A DNA stretch of 16,959 bases from Actinomycetota bacterium (GCA_947490605.1 CANLHE010000003.1:1-16959), one strand, 5' to 3'; positions 9,273-16,775 are shown, counted from the stretch's first letter. Notes: a model not told the origin generated them from the sequence alone. Program-made: numbers and translations.

Positions 9273-10219
9273 TTAGTTTCACCAATCTGTGCGCCGCCGA
9301 GTAATTCATACAAAACCGCCATCCGGACTGCAACACCGTTCTTAACCTGATCAATTATTACTGACTTAAGATCATCCGCACTCTCTGCTGAAATTTCAAG
9401 CCCTCTGTTCATTGGCCCAGGGTGCATAACAATTGCGTTTTTAGAAAGCTTTGCTAACCGAGCCGAGTTAAGACCATATCTGCGTGAGTACTCACGTTCA
9501 GTTGGAAAGAATGAATCTGCCATTCGCTCAAGTTGAATCCGTAACATCATTACGACATCACAATTTTCAATCTCACTATCGAGATCATATGAAATTTTTA
9601 CTGGCCATTCATTAACACCAACTGGTAGCAAGGTGGGCGGTGCGACCAAAGTTACCTGAGCGCCTAATTTTGTTAAAAGTATTACATTGCTTCGAGCAAC
9701 TCTTGAGTGAAGTATGTCGCCGACAATTAATACTTTGACTCCAGTTAAATCTTCTTGATCATTTCTTAAATGCTGCTTTATTGTGAAAGCATCTAATAAG
9801 GCTTGGGTTGGGTGTTCATGAGTACCATCTCCAGCATTGATAATTGCTGCTTGGATCCACTGTGTATCAGCTAAACGTTTTGCAGCTCCGGAACTACCAT
9901 GCCTGATTACTACGGCATCTGCCCCCATTGCCTGCAAAGTTTGGGCGGTGTCTTTTAAACTTTCTCCCTTGCTAACTGAGGAGCCTTTTGCTGAGAAATT
10001 AATTACATCAGCAGATAATCTCTTTGCTGCGGTTTCAAAACTGATTCGAGTTCTAGTTGAATCTTCGAAAAACAGGTTTACAACAGTTTTGCCTCGAAGT
10101 GTTGGCAGTTTTTTATTTGGTCCATCGGTAATTGCAGCTAACTCTTTGGCAGTTGAAAGAAGATTTAACGCCTCTTGCTTGGTTAAATCTGCAGCGGAAA
10201 GTAGGTGGCCAGAGATCAT
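9269..10219 (-). CDS. pyrB: Aspartate carbamoyltransferase, catalytic subunit
   Basis: The 316-residue enzyme joins carbamoyl phosphate and aspartate. The carbamoyl-phosphate loop [13 protein letters not shown] (Ser54-Thr55-Arg56-Thr57-Arg58) is intact, as are Ser81/Lys84 in [10 protein letters not shown] from the 80s loop, RHGSSG, the [13 protein letters not shown] motif at 134-146, and the aspartate-binding region ending in MHPGPMNRG. No pyrI regulatory gene is next to it, so it is likely an unregulated trimer controlled mainly at expression level. Start ATG at 10219 overlaps the pyrR stop as ATGA. It is the second gene of the pyr operon. Confidence 0.97.
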   Translation of the reverse strand: MISGHLLSAADLTKQEALNLLSTAKELAAITDGPNKKLPTLRGKTVVNLFFEDSTRTRISFETAAKRLSADVINFSAKGSSVSKGESLKDTAQTLQAMGADAVVIRHGSSGAAKRLADTQWIQAAIINAGDGTHEHPTQALLDAFTIKQHLRNDQEDLTGVKVLIVGDILHSRVARSNVILLTKLGAQVTLVAPPTLLPVGVNEWPVKISYDLDSEIENCDVVMMLRIQLERMADSFFPTEREYSRRYGLNSARLAKLSKNAIVMHPGPMNRGLEISAESADDLKSVIIDQVKNGVAVRMAVLYELLGGAQIGETK

Positions 10220-10737
10220 TTGATTAACTCCACAAGATCCTCATCGTCATACTCTGAAAGATGAACCTTCACACTCTCACTTAATGAAGTAGGAATATTC
10301 TTACCAACGTAATCTGCTCTGATTGGTAACTCGCGATGACCACGGTCGACTAGTACTGCAAGCTGAACTGTTTTTGGCCGGCCCAATTCGCCAATTGCAT
10401 CAAGGGCTGCGCGAATAGTTCTGCCGGAGAATAAAACATCATCTACTAAAACTAAGTCCTTGCCTTCAATTCCACCGGGTGGCAATTTTGTGGGAAGAAG
10501 TGGTTTAGGGGGCCGAAGTCTTAAATCATCTCTATGCAGAGTAATGTCTAAAACACCGGTTGCTACCGGTCCTTCAATCTCGGTGATGAAGCCACAAATC
10601 CGGTCAGCCAAATAAGCACCACGGGTTGGAATACCCATTAATACTAAATTATTGATTCCTTGATTATGTTCGATGATTTCATGTGAAATGCGTTTAATAG
10701 CCCGATCGATATCGGCGCCAGATAACAAAATACCCAT
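10216..10737 (-). CDS. pyrR: PyrR: pyrimidine operon RNA-binding attenuator and uracil phosphoribosyltransferase
   Basis: This 173-residue PRTase-fold protein is the family regulator of pyr mRNA: when UMP/UTP is high it binds a conserved RNA loop. The PRPP-binding signature [17 protein letters not shown] is at residues 96-112. The N-terminal [20 protein letters not shown], the [13 protein letters not shown] phosphate loop, and the DITLHRDDL and [13 protein letters not shown] flexible loop are all typical. The ATG at 10737 is preceded six bases upstream by AAGGAG. Four bases above that Shine-Dalgarno lies a near-consensus PyrR-binding loop, so autoregulation is strongly suggested. It is first in a nearly gap-free operon and divergent from the BldD-type gene across a 114-base interval. 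Confidence 0.97.
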   Translation of the reverse strand: MGILLSGADIDRAIKRISHEIIEHNQGINNLVLMGIPTRGAYLADRICGFITEIEGPVATGVLDITLHRDDLRLRPPKPLLPTKLPPGGIEGKDLVLVDDVLFSGRTIRAALDAIGELGRPKTVQLAVLVDRGHRELPIRADYVGKNIPTSLSESVKVHLSEYDDEDLVELIK

Positions 10738-10743
10738 TTACTT

Positions 10744-10767
10744 CTCCTTCGCCGCCTCTCTGGACGG
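10744..10767 (-). promoter_or_regulatory. PyrR-binding loop and pyrR ribosome binding site
   Basis: Reverse-strand RNA positions 10766-10753 read CGUCCAGAGAGGCG, matching the published PyrR loop consensus ARUCCNGNGAGGYU at 12 of 14 positions (only the first and last bases differ). The segment folds as CCG, bulged U, CC, loop AGAGA, GG, CGG between 10767 and 10752. The Shine-Dalgarno AAGGAG at 10749-10744 follows almost immediately, and no terminator hairpin or U-tract lies between loop and gene. This matches the translational-repression arrangement described for mycobacterial PyrR better than Bacillus-style attenuation. Binding is inferred from sequence only. Confidence 0.82.
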
Positions 10768-10787
10768 ATCGTTAAAGGAATCGCCGT

Positions 10788-10816
10788 ATATTAGCAGAGG
10801 ATCTGTGGATATCGAA
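10788..10816 (-). promoter_or_regulatory. Probable promoter of the pyr operon
   Basis: On the reverse strand TGC-TAATAT gives an extended -10 element (hexamer 10793-10788), with a weak -35-like TTCGAT at 10816-10811 and a 17-base spacer. The transcript would start near 10781, leaving a leader of about 45 bases that just includes the PyrR loop and ribosome binding site. The -35 match is poor, so the call rests mainly on the -10 and its position. Confidence 0.55.
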
Positions 10817-10839
10817 AATCATCAATTTCTGCGTGTGGC

Positions 10840-10845
10840 TAACCT
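10840..10845 (+). promoter_or_regulatory. Candidate -10 element for a leaderless bldD-type transcript
   Basis: The hexamer TAACCT ends six bases before the ATG at 10852, which would place the transcription start on the A of the start codon. No Shine-Dalgarno-like sequence precedes that ATG (bases read ctgcggct), and leaderless mRNAs are common in actinobacteria. The -35 region is not recognisable. This is a tentative call. Confidence 0.35.
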
Positions 10846-10851
10846 GCGGCT

Positions 10852-11301
10852 ATGAATACACATAACCCAGCAGACAGATTACGAATCATTAGAAAATCAA
10901 AAGGGTGGAGCTTGCAAGATGTTGAGCGAAACTCAAACGGAAAGTGGAAAGCAGTAGTTATTGGATCTTATGAGAGATCAGACCGATCAATCTCACTTCG
11001 CAAGGCAATCTCCCTCATGGAGTTTTACCAAGTACCAATAAGTGAATTATTTCCGGAGATTTCACCAGAGGCCAAGGCTAGAAGTATTTCAATCAACCTG
11101 GTGAAACTAGCAGATGATCAAAGTATCAACTCTGAAAGTTTGCGCAGATTTACAAAGTCAATTGGCGATCGACGTAAGGATTGGAATGGCAAACTTTTAA
11201 CAATCAGAGCAAATGATCTGCAGTTTCTTTCCCTGCTTTTAGGCTTAAATGAATCAGCTGCCTTGGACTATCTAGCAGAGGCGGATCTACTAATCTCCTA
11301 A
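10852..11301 (+). CDS. bldD: BldD-family transcriptional regulator with c-di-GMP signature
   Basis: This 149-residue protein is the only plus-strand gene. Residues 8-68 form an XRE-type helix-turn-helix (ADRLRIIRKSKGWSLQDVE, WKAVVIGSYERSDRSISL, YQVPISELFPE) that matches Streptomyces BldD closely. The C-terminal half keeps NGKLLTIRANDL and, importantly, Arg108-x-Asp110, then eight residues, then Arg119-x-x-Asp122, the motif BldD uses to bind tetrameric c-di-GMP and dimerise. It is shorter at the C-terminus than the 167-residue Streptomyces protein. The location between nusB/efp and pyrR is the conserved bldD position in actinobacteria. The start ATG lacks a ribosome binding site, suggesting leaderless translation. 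Its stop overlaps the convergent nusB stop by four bases. Targets cannot be read from this window; autoregulation is known for Streptomyces BldD. Confidence 0.92.
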   Translation: MNTHNPADRLRIIRKSKGWSLQDVERNSNGKWKAVVIGSYERSDRSISLRKAISLMEFYQVPISELFPEISPEAKARSISINLVKLADDQSINSESLRRFTKSIGDRRKDWNGKLLTIRANDLQFLSLLLGLNESAALDYLAEADLLIS

Positions 11302-11705
11302 ATCGCGATTGAATCCTTAAGTTTTATAATTCTACCCAGCACGCCATTTATATAACCTGAGGATTCATCAGTTGATAAGGATTTAGCTAACTCAACCGCT
11401 TCATCACATGCCACCTGAAGATCGATATCTGTTGCCCAAAGAATTTCATATATAGCAATCCGCAATATATTTCGGTCTACTGGTGGCATCCGATCCATAT
11501 CCCAACCTTGGGCATAGGTAATGATTAGCTCATCAATTTTGCTTAAATGATCAGTAACCCCAGTAATAATTGTCAATACATATGGCTCTTGAGATAACTC
11601 AGTGGCTCCACGACTTTGAAAAAGATCTGCCGCTAATACACTCTTTATATCTGCTTCATATAAAAAATCTAAAGCTCTTTTTCTAGCCTTACTACGGGCA
11701 GACAC
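11298..11705 (-). CDS. nusB: Transcription antitermination factor NusB
   Basis: A 135-residue, all-helical NusB: basic N-terminal RNA-contacting stretch SARSKARKRALDFLYEAD, central MPPVDRNILRIAIYEILWA and C-terminal CDEAVELAKSLSTDESSGYINGVLGRI are all family landmarks. NusB with NusE (S10) binds boxA RNA and supports antitermination on rRNA operons. The start is GTG at 11705, two bases beyond the efp stop (TAAACGTG), with only a weak ribosome binding site, so translation is probably coupled to efp. The stop overlaps the convergent BldD-family stop by four bases, leaving no room for a terminator between them. Confidence 0.96.
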   Translation of the reverse strand: MSARSKARKRALDFLYEADIKSVLAADLFQSRGATELSQEPYVLTIITGVTDHLSKIDELIITYAQGWDMDRMPPVDRNILRIAIYEILWATDIDLQVACDEAVELAKSLSTDESSGYINGVLGRIIKLKDSIAI

Positions 11706-11707
11706 GT

Positions 11708-12268
11708 TTAGTTTGCTCGGCCTAGATATGCGCCAGTGCGAGTATCGACTAATACTTTCTCATCCTGTTTAATAAATAGTGGAACTTGAATTGTTATTCC
11801 AGTTTCAACAGTTGCAGGTTTTGTGCCACCTGAGGAGCGGTCTCCCTGTAATCCAGGTTCGGTATAAGTAATCTTTAACTCAACTGAAGCCGCAAGTTCG
11901 ATGAACAATGGATTGCCCTCGTGAATTGCAACTACAGCATCGGCATTCTCAAGTAAGTAGTCGACTGCATCCCCAACTGTCTGCTTGCTTATTGATATTT
12001 GATCAAAATTTGTTGAATCCATAAACATAAAATCTTCACCGTCGCGATATAAATACTGCATATTTCTTTTATCGACTTGAGCAACTTCAACTTTTACGCC
12101 AGCGTTAAAAGTTTTTTCAACAACTTTTCCAGAAAGTACTGACCTCATTTTAGTTCGAACAAATGCTCCACCCTTGCCAGGCTTAACATGTTGAAATTCA
12201 ATTACATTCCAAAGCTGACCATCTAGGTTCAAGGTCATACCGTTTTTTAGATCATTTGTTGTTGCCAT
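11708..12268 (-). CDS. efp: Translation elongation factor P
   Basis: EF-P is 186 residues in three beta-barrel domains and relieves ribosome stalling at consecutive prolines. The N-terminal [19 protein letters not shown], the [19 protein letters not shown] stretch in the middle domain, and the C-terminal [10 protein letters not shown] and KPATVETG(I)TIQVPLF signature are intact. The functional tip is [10 protein letters not shown] with Lys32. Actinobacterial EF-P normally has a palindromic PGKGP tip with unmodified lysine; here position 34 is Gly. No EpmA/EpmB, EarP or YmfI-type modification gene is visible nearby. The ATG at 12268 follows AGGA six bases upstream, and a 62-base gap separates it from aroQ. 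Confidence 0.97.
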   Translation of the reverse strand: MATTNDLKNGMTLNLDGQLWNVIEFQHVKPGKGGAFVRTKMRSVLSGKVVEKTFNAGVKVEVAQVDKRNMQYLYRDGEDFMFMDSTNFDQISISKQTVGDAVDYLLENADAVVAIHEGNPLFIELAASVELKITYTEPGLQGDRSSGGTKPATVETGITIQVPLFIKQDEKVLVDTRTGAYLGRAN

Positions 12269-12297
12269 TGCATTCCTATCAATTTAAATCCGACATT

Positions 12298-12303
12298 ATT
12301 ATC
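12298..12303 (-). promoter_or_regulatory. Possible -10 element for efp-nusB
   Basis: The 62-base gap upstream of efp contains, on the reverse strand, CTGATAATAATG with a TATAAT-like GATAAT hexamer, which would start transcription about 23 bases before the efp ATG. The same 10-mer GATAATAATG occurs upstream of aroC. No convincing -35 is present, so this is a suggestion based on the -10, the position and the recurrence. Confidence 0.4.
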
Positions 12304-12330
12304 AGAAAATTATTGGGCTAGCCTACCTTG

Positions 12331-12762
12331 TCAGCCAACTAGTTTTTGCATTGCAATTAAAGCCAGGTTGTAGCTCTCAACGCCAAATCCAGCGATTGAA
12401 CCCTTTACTACCCCGCTGATAACTGAGGTATGACGGAACTCTTCTCTTGATAATGGATTTGAAAGATGTACCTCAATAACTGGGGCGGTTAGCATCGTTA
12501 CTGCGTCACGAATTGCATATGAGTAATGAGTAAAGGCTGCTGGGTTAAAAATTACTGGTTGCTTCTTATCTGCCGCATCATGGATCCAAGAGATTAGTTC
12601 GCTTTCACTATCGCTTTGCTTAATCTCAACTTCAATTCCCAAAGCCTTCGCCTTCTCCTCAATCGATTTCTTAAGTTCTGGGTAATCAAAATCTCCATAG
12701 TGTTTTTGCTCGCGTAGATCTAACCTAGAAAGATTTGGGCCATTAAGGACAAGGATTTTCAT
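12331..12762 (-). CDS. aroQ: 3-dehydroquinate dehydratase, type II
   Basis: This 143-residue enzyme dehydrates 3-dehydroquinate in the shikimate pathway and belongs to the flavodoxin-like, dodecameric type II family. All catalytic residues known from the M. tuberculosis enzyme are present with an offset of two: Asn10 in LNGPNL, Arg17, Tyr22 in HYG, Asn73 in FNPAAF, His79 in THYS, His99 in EVHLSN and Arg110 in EEFRH. Minor departures are SDSESEL for the common SNxEGxL and FRHTS for FRHHS. The start ATG overlaps the aroB stop in ATGA, so it closes the overlapped aroC-aroK-aroB-aroQ set. Confidence 0.96.
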   Translation of the reverse strand: MKILVLNGPNLSRLDLREQKHYGDFDYPELKKSIEEKAKALGIEVEIKQSDSESELISWIHDAADKKQPVIFNPAAFTHYSYAIRDAVTMLTAPVIEVHLSNPLSREEFRHTSVISGVVKGSIAGFGVESYNLALIAMQKLVG

Positions 12763-13784
12763 TTGGCTATTCTCTCATAAACCTTAGCCAATAGGCTGGA
12801 TGAAACATCCTCTAACCATACTGGTTTTCCAATTTTACTTATTCCAATGAATCGAACTTTTGACTGCTTTACTTTTTTATCCATTAGAAGCAATGTGCTC
12901 AAATTTTTCCAACGACCCCGAGGATAGCTAATCGGTAGATTGTGATTCTGCAGTAATTCGCGATGTAACATAACTGCATCCTCTGATAGTCCAGCCAACT
13001 CACTACTTAACTCAGCTGCAAAAACCATTCCAATGCTTACTGCCTCACCATGCCGCAACTTATATTTACTATCTTTTTCAATTGCATGTCCTAATGTATG
13101 ACCATAATTAAGGATTTCCCTTAATTTACTTTCCTTAAAATCCTTAGAAACAACCTTCGATTTAACCTTAGTAGCACGGTAAATTAACTGTGAATAATCC
13201 AATTCATCTTCTTGAACAAGGTTTAGAATTTTATAATCAGATATGAATCCACATTTAATCACTTCAGCCATTCCAGCTGATAAATCACGCTTTGAAAGTC
13301 TCTCAAGAAAGGTTGGATCAATTAACACTCTTGCTGGTGAATAGAATGAACCAATTAAGTTTTTACCTGCTGATGAATTAATTCCAGTTTTTCCGCCAAC
13401 ACTTGCATCCACCATTCCAGCAAGTGATGTAGGTATTGCATACCAGGTGATTCCACGCAACCAAGTTGCTGCTGCAAACCCAGACAAGTCTGTTGTAGCT
13501 CCACCACCGAAGCCAACTATTGCATCCTGCCGGCTTAATCCAACAGCCGCACATTTTTTCCAAATACGATCTAAAGTTGCAACCGTTTTTTGATTCTCAC
13601 CATCTGGAGTTGAAAAAATAGTTAAATTCTTGCTCTCCTTCAACTTAAATAATTTGATAAGCGATGAAGGAGCAACTAATAGGACCTTATTGTGGTCCTT
13701 ACATATCTCTTTAATTGACTCAAGCCCATTGACTCCCACAACAACTTGGTAGTTGCGATCAGATTTCACACTTAAAGATCTCAT
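12759..13784 (-). CDS. aroB: 3-dehydroquinate synthase
   Basis: The 341-residue enzyme converts DAHP to 3-dehydroquinate using NAD+ and a divalent metal. The NAD-binding GFGGGATTDLSGFAAATWLRG is at residues 91-111, the PTSLAGMVDASVGGKTGINSSAGKNLIG substrate region at 118-145, and the metal ligands Glu174 (AEVIKCG), His229 (NYGHTLGHAIE) and His245 (RHGEAVSIGM) keep the 16-residue spacing of known enzymes. The ATG at 13784 overlaps the aroK stop by four bases (ATGA). The first pathway enzyme, DAHP synthase, is not in the window. Confidence 0.97.
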   Translation of the reverse strand: MRSLSVKSDRNYQVVVGVNGLESIKEICKDHNKVLLVAPSSLIKLFKLKESKNLTIFSTPDGENQKTVATLDRIWKKCAAVGLSRQDAIVGFGGGATTDLSGFAAATWLRGITWYAIPTSLAGMVDASVGGKTGINSSAGKNLIGSFYSPARVLIDPTFLERLSKRDLSAGMAEVIKCGFISDYKILNLVQEDELDYSQLIYRATKVKSKVVSKDFKESKLREILNYGHTLGHAIEKDSKYKLRHGEAVSIGMVFAAELSSELAGLSEDAVMLHRELLQNHNLPISYPRGRWKNLSTLLLMDKKVKQSKVRFIGISKIGKPVWLEDVSSSLLAKVYERIAK

Positions 13785-14296
13785 ATCTTGCTCGCTAGCT
13801 TTTCGCTAATTATTTTAGCTACCTCGGCTGGTTTATGGCTATCAGAGGAAACAACATCGGTTGCCAAATGCTCATAAATTGGACGACGCTCACTCATTAG
13901 ATTCATCCATTGTTGACGGGGATTAATCAAAAGTAATGGTCTATCTTTATTAAAACCAATTCGAGTGGCAGCTTGTGATATTGAAACATCTATAAAAATA
14001 ACTGGGAAATCTGCTTTTTCAAGAATATTTTTGATTTGCAGATTTATCGGAGCTCCCCCACCTAATGCAATTACCCCAGAGGTATCTGAAAGAATTTTTT
14101 CAACTACCTCTACCTCTATTTTACGAAAAGCAGGCTCGCCATCATCAACAAATATTTCAGAGATCTTCTTCTGTGTAATTTTTTCAATCTCAGAGTCAGT
14201 GTCAGTAAATGGCATCGATAATTCCTTTGCCAAGGCACGGCCAATACTAGATTTCCCAGCCCCCGGTGGACCAATTAATACAACCTTATTTAGCAT
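13781..14296 (-). CDS. aroK: Shikimate kinase
   Basis: At 171 residues this is a normal-length shikimate kinase that phosphorylates shikimate with ATP. It shows the Walker A loop GPPGAGKSS at 9-17, shikimate-binding Asp34 in FTDTDSEIE, Arg58 in FRKIE, the Gly79-Gly80-Gly81 motif (GGGAP), lid Arg119 in KDRPLL and the ERRPIYEHLA arginines near 137-138. The start ATG overlaps the aroC stop by one base (TAATG). Confidence 0.97.
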   Translation of the reverse strand: MLNKVVLIGPPGAGKSSIGRALAKELSMPFTDTDSEIEKITQKKISEIFVDDGEPAFRKIEVEVVEKILSDTSGVIALGGGAPINLQIKNILEKADFPVIFIDVSISQAATRIGFNKDRPLLLINPRQQWMNLMSERRPIYEHLATDVVSSDSHKPAEVAKIISEKLASKI

Positions 14297-15480
14297 TACT
14301 TGATTTCTAGGGTTTTAATATAGTTCTCAAAATTGCGTTTAGTTTCTTGAACACTATCGCCACCAAATTTTTCAAGTACCGCATCAGCAAGTACTAAGGC
14401 AGCCATTGCCTCTGCGACAATTCCAGCTGCTGGGACTGCGCAAACATCTGAGCGTTGGTTAATTGCTTTTGCAGCCTCACCGGTTGCAACATCAATTGTG
14501 TCCAATGCTTTAGGAACCGTTGAAATCGGTTTCATTGCAACTTTAACTCGCAATATCTCACCATTACTCATGCCGCCTTCCGTACCGCCAGCACGATCTG
14601 TTCGCCTTACAATCTTTCCAGCCTTATTCTTTTCAATCTCATCGTGCGCAACTGAGCCGCGACGCTTTGCAGTGGTGAATCCATCGCCAATCTCAACTCC
14701 TTTAATTGCCTGGATTCCCATCATTGCGCCAGCAAGTCGTGCGTCTAAACGCTTATCCCAGTGCGTATGTGAACCTAATCCGGGAGGCAAGTTATACGCC
14801 AAAACTTCTACAACACCACCAAGAGTGTCTCCGTCACGGTGAGCCGCTTCAATTTCTTTAATTATTGCCTCACTTACTTTCTTATCTGCGCAACGCACTG
14901 GATCTTCATCAATTCTTGATTTGTCTTTAATCGTTGGTAATTCATAATCTTCATCAACTGACACTTGGCCAATTGAAATTACATGACTTAAAATCTCAAT
15001 TCCAATACTTTGTTTAAGGAAAGCACGAGCTACTGCTCCTAATGCAACTCGGGCCGCAGTCTCTCTCGCACTGGCACGCTCTAAAATTGGTCTTGCGTCT
15101 GAAAAATTAAACTTTTGCATTCCAACTAGATCAGCATGACCAGGGCGGGGTCTAGTTAATGGCGCATTTCTTGCTAAATCCTTTATTTCCTCATCGGGTA
15201 CTGGATCAGCACTCATTACCTTTTCCCATTTTGGCCACTCTGAATTCGCAATTTGAATTGCAATTGGTCCACCTTGAGAAAGCCCAAGTCTAATTCCACC
15301 GGTGATCGTAATTTTATCGGCCTCAAAATTTTGTCTAGCACCACGCCCAAAACCTAATCGGCGCCGAGATAAATCAAAATCAATATCTTTACTTGTGATT
15401 TCGACGTGAGCAGGAATTCCTTCAACAATTGCCGAAAGTGCAGGGCCATGAGATTCGCCCGCGGTTAACCAACGTAGCAC
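14296..15480 (-). CDS. aroC: Chorismate synthase
   Basis: This FMN-dependent enzyme forms chorismate from EPSP. From the GTG at 15480 it has 394 residues and begins [15 protein letters not shown], as in other actinobacteria. Landmarks are [32 protein letters not shown], the [18 protein letters not shown] segment with its conserved Arg residues, and [21 protein letters not shown] four codons earlier (15492) keeps the frame open but has no ribosome binding site, whereas GGGGAG lies four bases before the GTG. It is the first of four overlapped aro genes. The EPSP synthase aroA is not in the window. Confidence 0.97.
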   Translation of the reverse strand: MLRWLTAGESHGPALSAIVEGIPAHVEITSKDIDFDLSRRRLGFGRGARQNFEADKITITGGIRLGLSQGGPIAIQIANSEWPKWEKVMSADPVPDEEIKDLARNAPLTRPRPGHADLVGMQKFNFSDARPILERASARETAARVALGAVARAFLKQSIGIEILSHVISIGQVSVDEDYELPTIKDKSRIDEDPVRCADKKVSEAIIKEIEAAHRDGDTLGGVVEVLAYNLPPGLGSHTHWDKRLDARLAGAMMGIQAIKGVEIGDGFTTAKRRGSVAHDEIEKNKAGKIVRRTDRAGGTEGGMSNGEILRVKVAMKPISTVPKALDTIDVATGEAAKAINQRSDVCAVPAAGIVAEAMAALVLADAVLEKFGGDSVQETKRNFENYIKTLEIK

Positions 15481-15506
15481 AGCACTCCCCAATCAATTAG
15501 AGCATT

Positions 15507-15512
15507 ATTATC
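15507..15512 (-). promoter_or_regulatory. Possible -10 element for the aroCKBQ operon
   Basis: In the 73-base gap before aroC the reverse strand reads TGAGATAATAATG. GATAAT is one change from TATAAT and would start transcription about 20 bases before the aroC GTG. The 10-mer GATAATAATG is shared with the efp upstream region. The -35 region is not convincing. Confidence 0.4.
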
Positions 15513-15553
15513 TCAGATTAATTACTTATCTTGCGCCCTATTTAACCTTGTAA

Positions 15554-15931
15554 TCAGAAAATCTTGGCCAAATATGTACCGCAAATCATAAAGGGTGCAA
15601 AGGCAATGGTTTTTGATCCCATTAGTAGCGCATAGATACCACCGATAATCCAAGTATATGAAAGTGCGTTAAATAGTTGGAAATAGGTATCAAGCATTAA
15701 ACCCAAGATAGCTGAAAGCTTTATATCACCAGCACCAATCTTGCCCTTGGCTAAAACATTGATCAGCGAATAAATGATTAGATTTATAAGAGCAAATTCC
15801 CATCTGTTGGCGATCTTAGGTGTCAAAAATATTAAGAGTAAAAAAATATCAAGGTTGCTTATTAAGTAGGTCTTAATGTCATATATGGCAACTCGGGCAA
15901 GCAAAATAAAAGTTAGAATTTCAAGTATCAC
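15554..15931 (-). CDS. Minimal A24-family prepilin peptidase
   Basis: This hydrophobic protein has only 125 residues but retains both catalytic aspartates of type IV prepilin peptidases: Asp18 in AIYDIKTYLISN and Asp69 in GAGDIKLSAILGL. It appears to have about four membrane helices (around 1-15, 27-40, 46-60, and two stretches between 72 and 120). The N-terminal methylase domain and its cysteines found in PilD are absent, as in small TadV/CpaA-like or archaeal-type peptidases. The start is GTG at 15931 with a weak ribosome binding site. A gene of this kind next to aroE and aroC is a known actinobacterial arrangement (for example the Rv2551c-Rv2552c pair). Its pilin substrates are not encoded here. 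Confidence 0.87.
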   Translation of the reverse strand: MILEILTFILLARVAIYDIKTYLISNLDIFLLLIFLTPKIANRWEFALINLIIYSLINVLAKGKIGAGDIKLSAILGLMLDTYFQLFNALSYTWIIGGIYALLMGSKTIAFAPFMICGTYLAKIF

Positions 15932-15977
15932 CAGTAAAGATTAGTAAGAAATTACTTTACTCATTTTTGGGTGTGGA

Positions 15978-16775
15978 TTACTTTTTGATAGCTGCGTGGC
16001 CTACCTTTAACAGCTCTTGGCGCATCTGGTCAAAATCAAATTCTTTCTGAGCAAAGTAGTTTATTTGAAAAAGTGCTTGTTCAACCAAAAGTGATAATCC
16101 ACCAATAACAGTTCTGCCTAAATTTTGATACCGCTTTGCTAACTCGGTTGGCCATGGATGGTAAATAACCTCAAAAAAATCCGCCTTAGTAGAGATAATT
16201 GATAAGCCATCAGTTGCACCAGCTGGGGTTGTTGAAATAATTAAATCACGATCCTGAATTTCTTCAAACCTATGCCAATCTAGAAAGCTAAGGTCGAGGT
16301 CTACTGCTGCGGCATGTAACTGATCATGTCTATTAATTGACCTTGTTAACACAGTCACTTCGGTACCAGTTCCCTTTAATGCCCCAATTGCAGCTCTCGC
16401 AGTTCCGCCCGCTCCTAGGATCGAAATCTTTTTACCGAAATATGGCCGTAGTAGGTTTTTAAATGCTAGTAAGTCGGTGGATAAGCCAATACTTCCCGTT
16501 GACTCAAAGATTATGGTGTTAACAGATGCTATTTGCTTTGCAACTGGATCAACCCTATCTACAAACCCTATTGAAATTTCTTTAAGCGGCATTGTCAAAG
16601 CCAGTCCGCGATATCCAGCATTTTTTGCGCTGAAGTAAAATTCACCAAATTTGTCTTCTGTGATTTCCTCAGACAAAAATTCCGCTTCAATTCCTAATAT
16701 TTTATATGCTGTGGAATGAAGTAGTGGCGAGAGAGAATGATTAATAGGGCTCCCAGCAACTGCCATTTTTATCAT
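15978..16775 (-). CDS. aroE: Shikimate dehydrogenase
   Basis: The 265-residue protein reduces 3-dehydroshikimate to shikimate with NADPH. Shikimate-binding Ser14 and Ser16 lie in SPINHSLSPLLHS, catalytic Lys65 in TMPLKE, Asn86 in SVNTI and Asp101 in STDLLAF. The dinucleotide loop GAGGTARAA spans 121-129, and the C-terminal GGLSLLVEQALFQ closes the substrate site. The ATG at 16775 overlaps the mltG stop in ATGA; a second ATG at 16766 (MAVAGSPIN) is also possible. The gene is separated from the other aro genes by the A24 peptidase, so it probably belongs to the mltG transcript. Confidence 0.96.
   Translation of the reverse strand: MIKMAVAGSPINHSLSPLLHSTAYKILGIEAEFLSEEITEDKFGEFYFSAKNAGYRGLALTMPLKEISIGFVDRVDPVAKQIASVNTIIFESTGSIGLSTDLLAFKNLLRPYFGKKISILGAGGTARAAIGALKGTGTEVTVLTRSINRHDQLHAAAVDLDLSFLDWHRFEEIQDRDLIISTTPAGATDGLSIISTKADFFEVIYHPWPTELAKRYQNLGRTVIGGLSLLVEQALFQINYFAQKEFDFDQMRQELLKVGHAAIKK

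Noticed and set aside
10738..10781. Bacillus-type transcription attenuator in the pyr leader
   Set aside because: The leader is too short and contains no terminator hairpin with U-run; translational repression fits better.
10826..10846. Possible BldD operator upstream of the BldD-type gene
   Set aside because: A half-site resembling WGNGTNA (tgcgtgt) is present, but the other half of the palindrome does not match, so no operator is annotated.
12316..12323. Palindrome GGCTAGCC between aroQ and efp as a terminator or operator
   Set aside because: It is a lone eight-base palindrome without a loop or U-tract and may be chance.
15932..15977. Inverted repeat AGTAA...TTACT between aroE and the peptidase as a terminator
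   Set aside because: The stem is only five A/T-rich pairs with a nine-base loop and no following U-tract.
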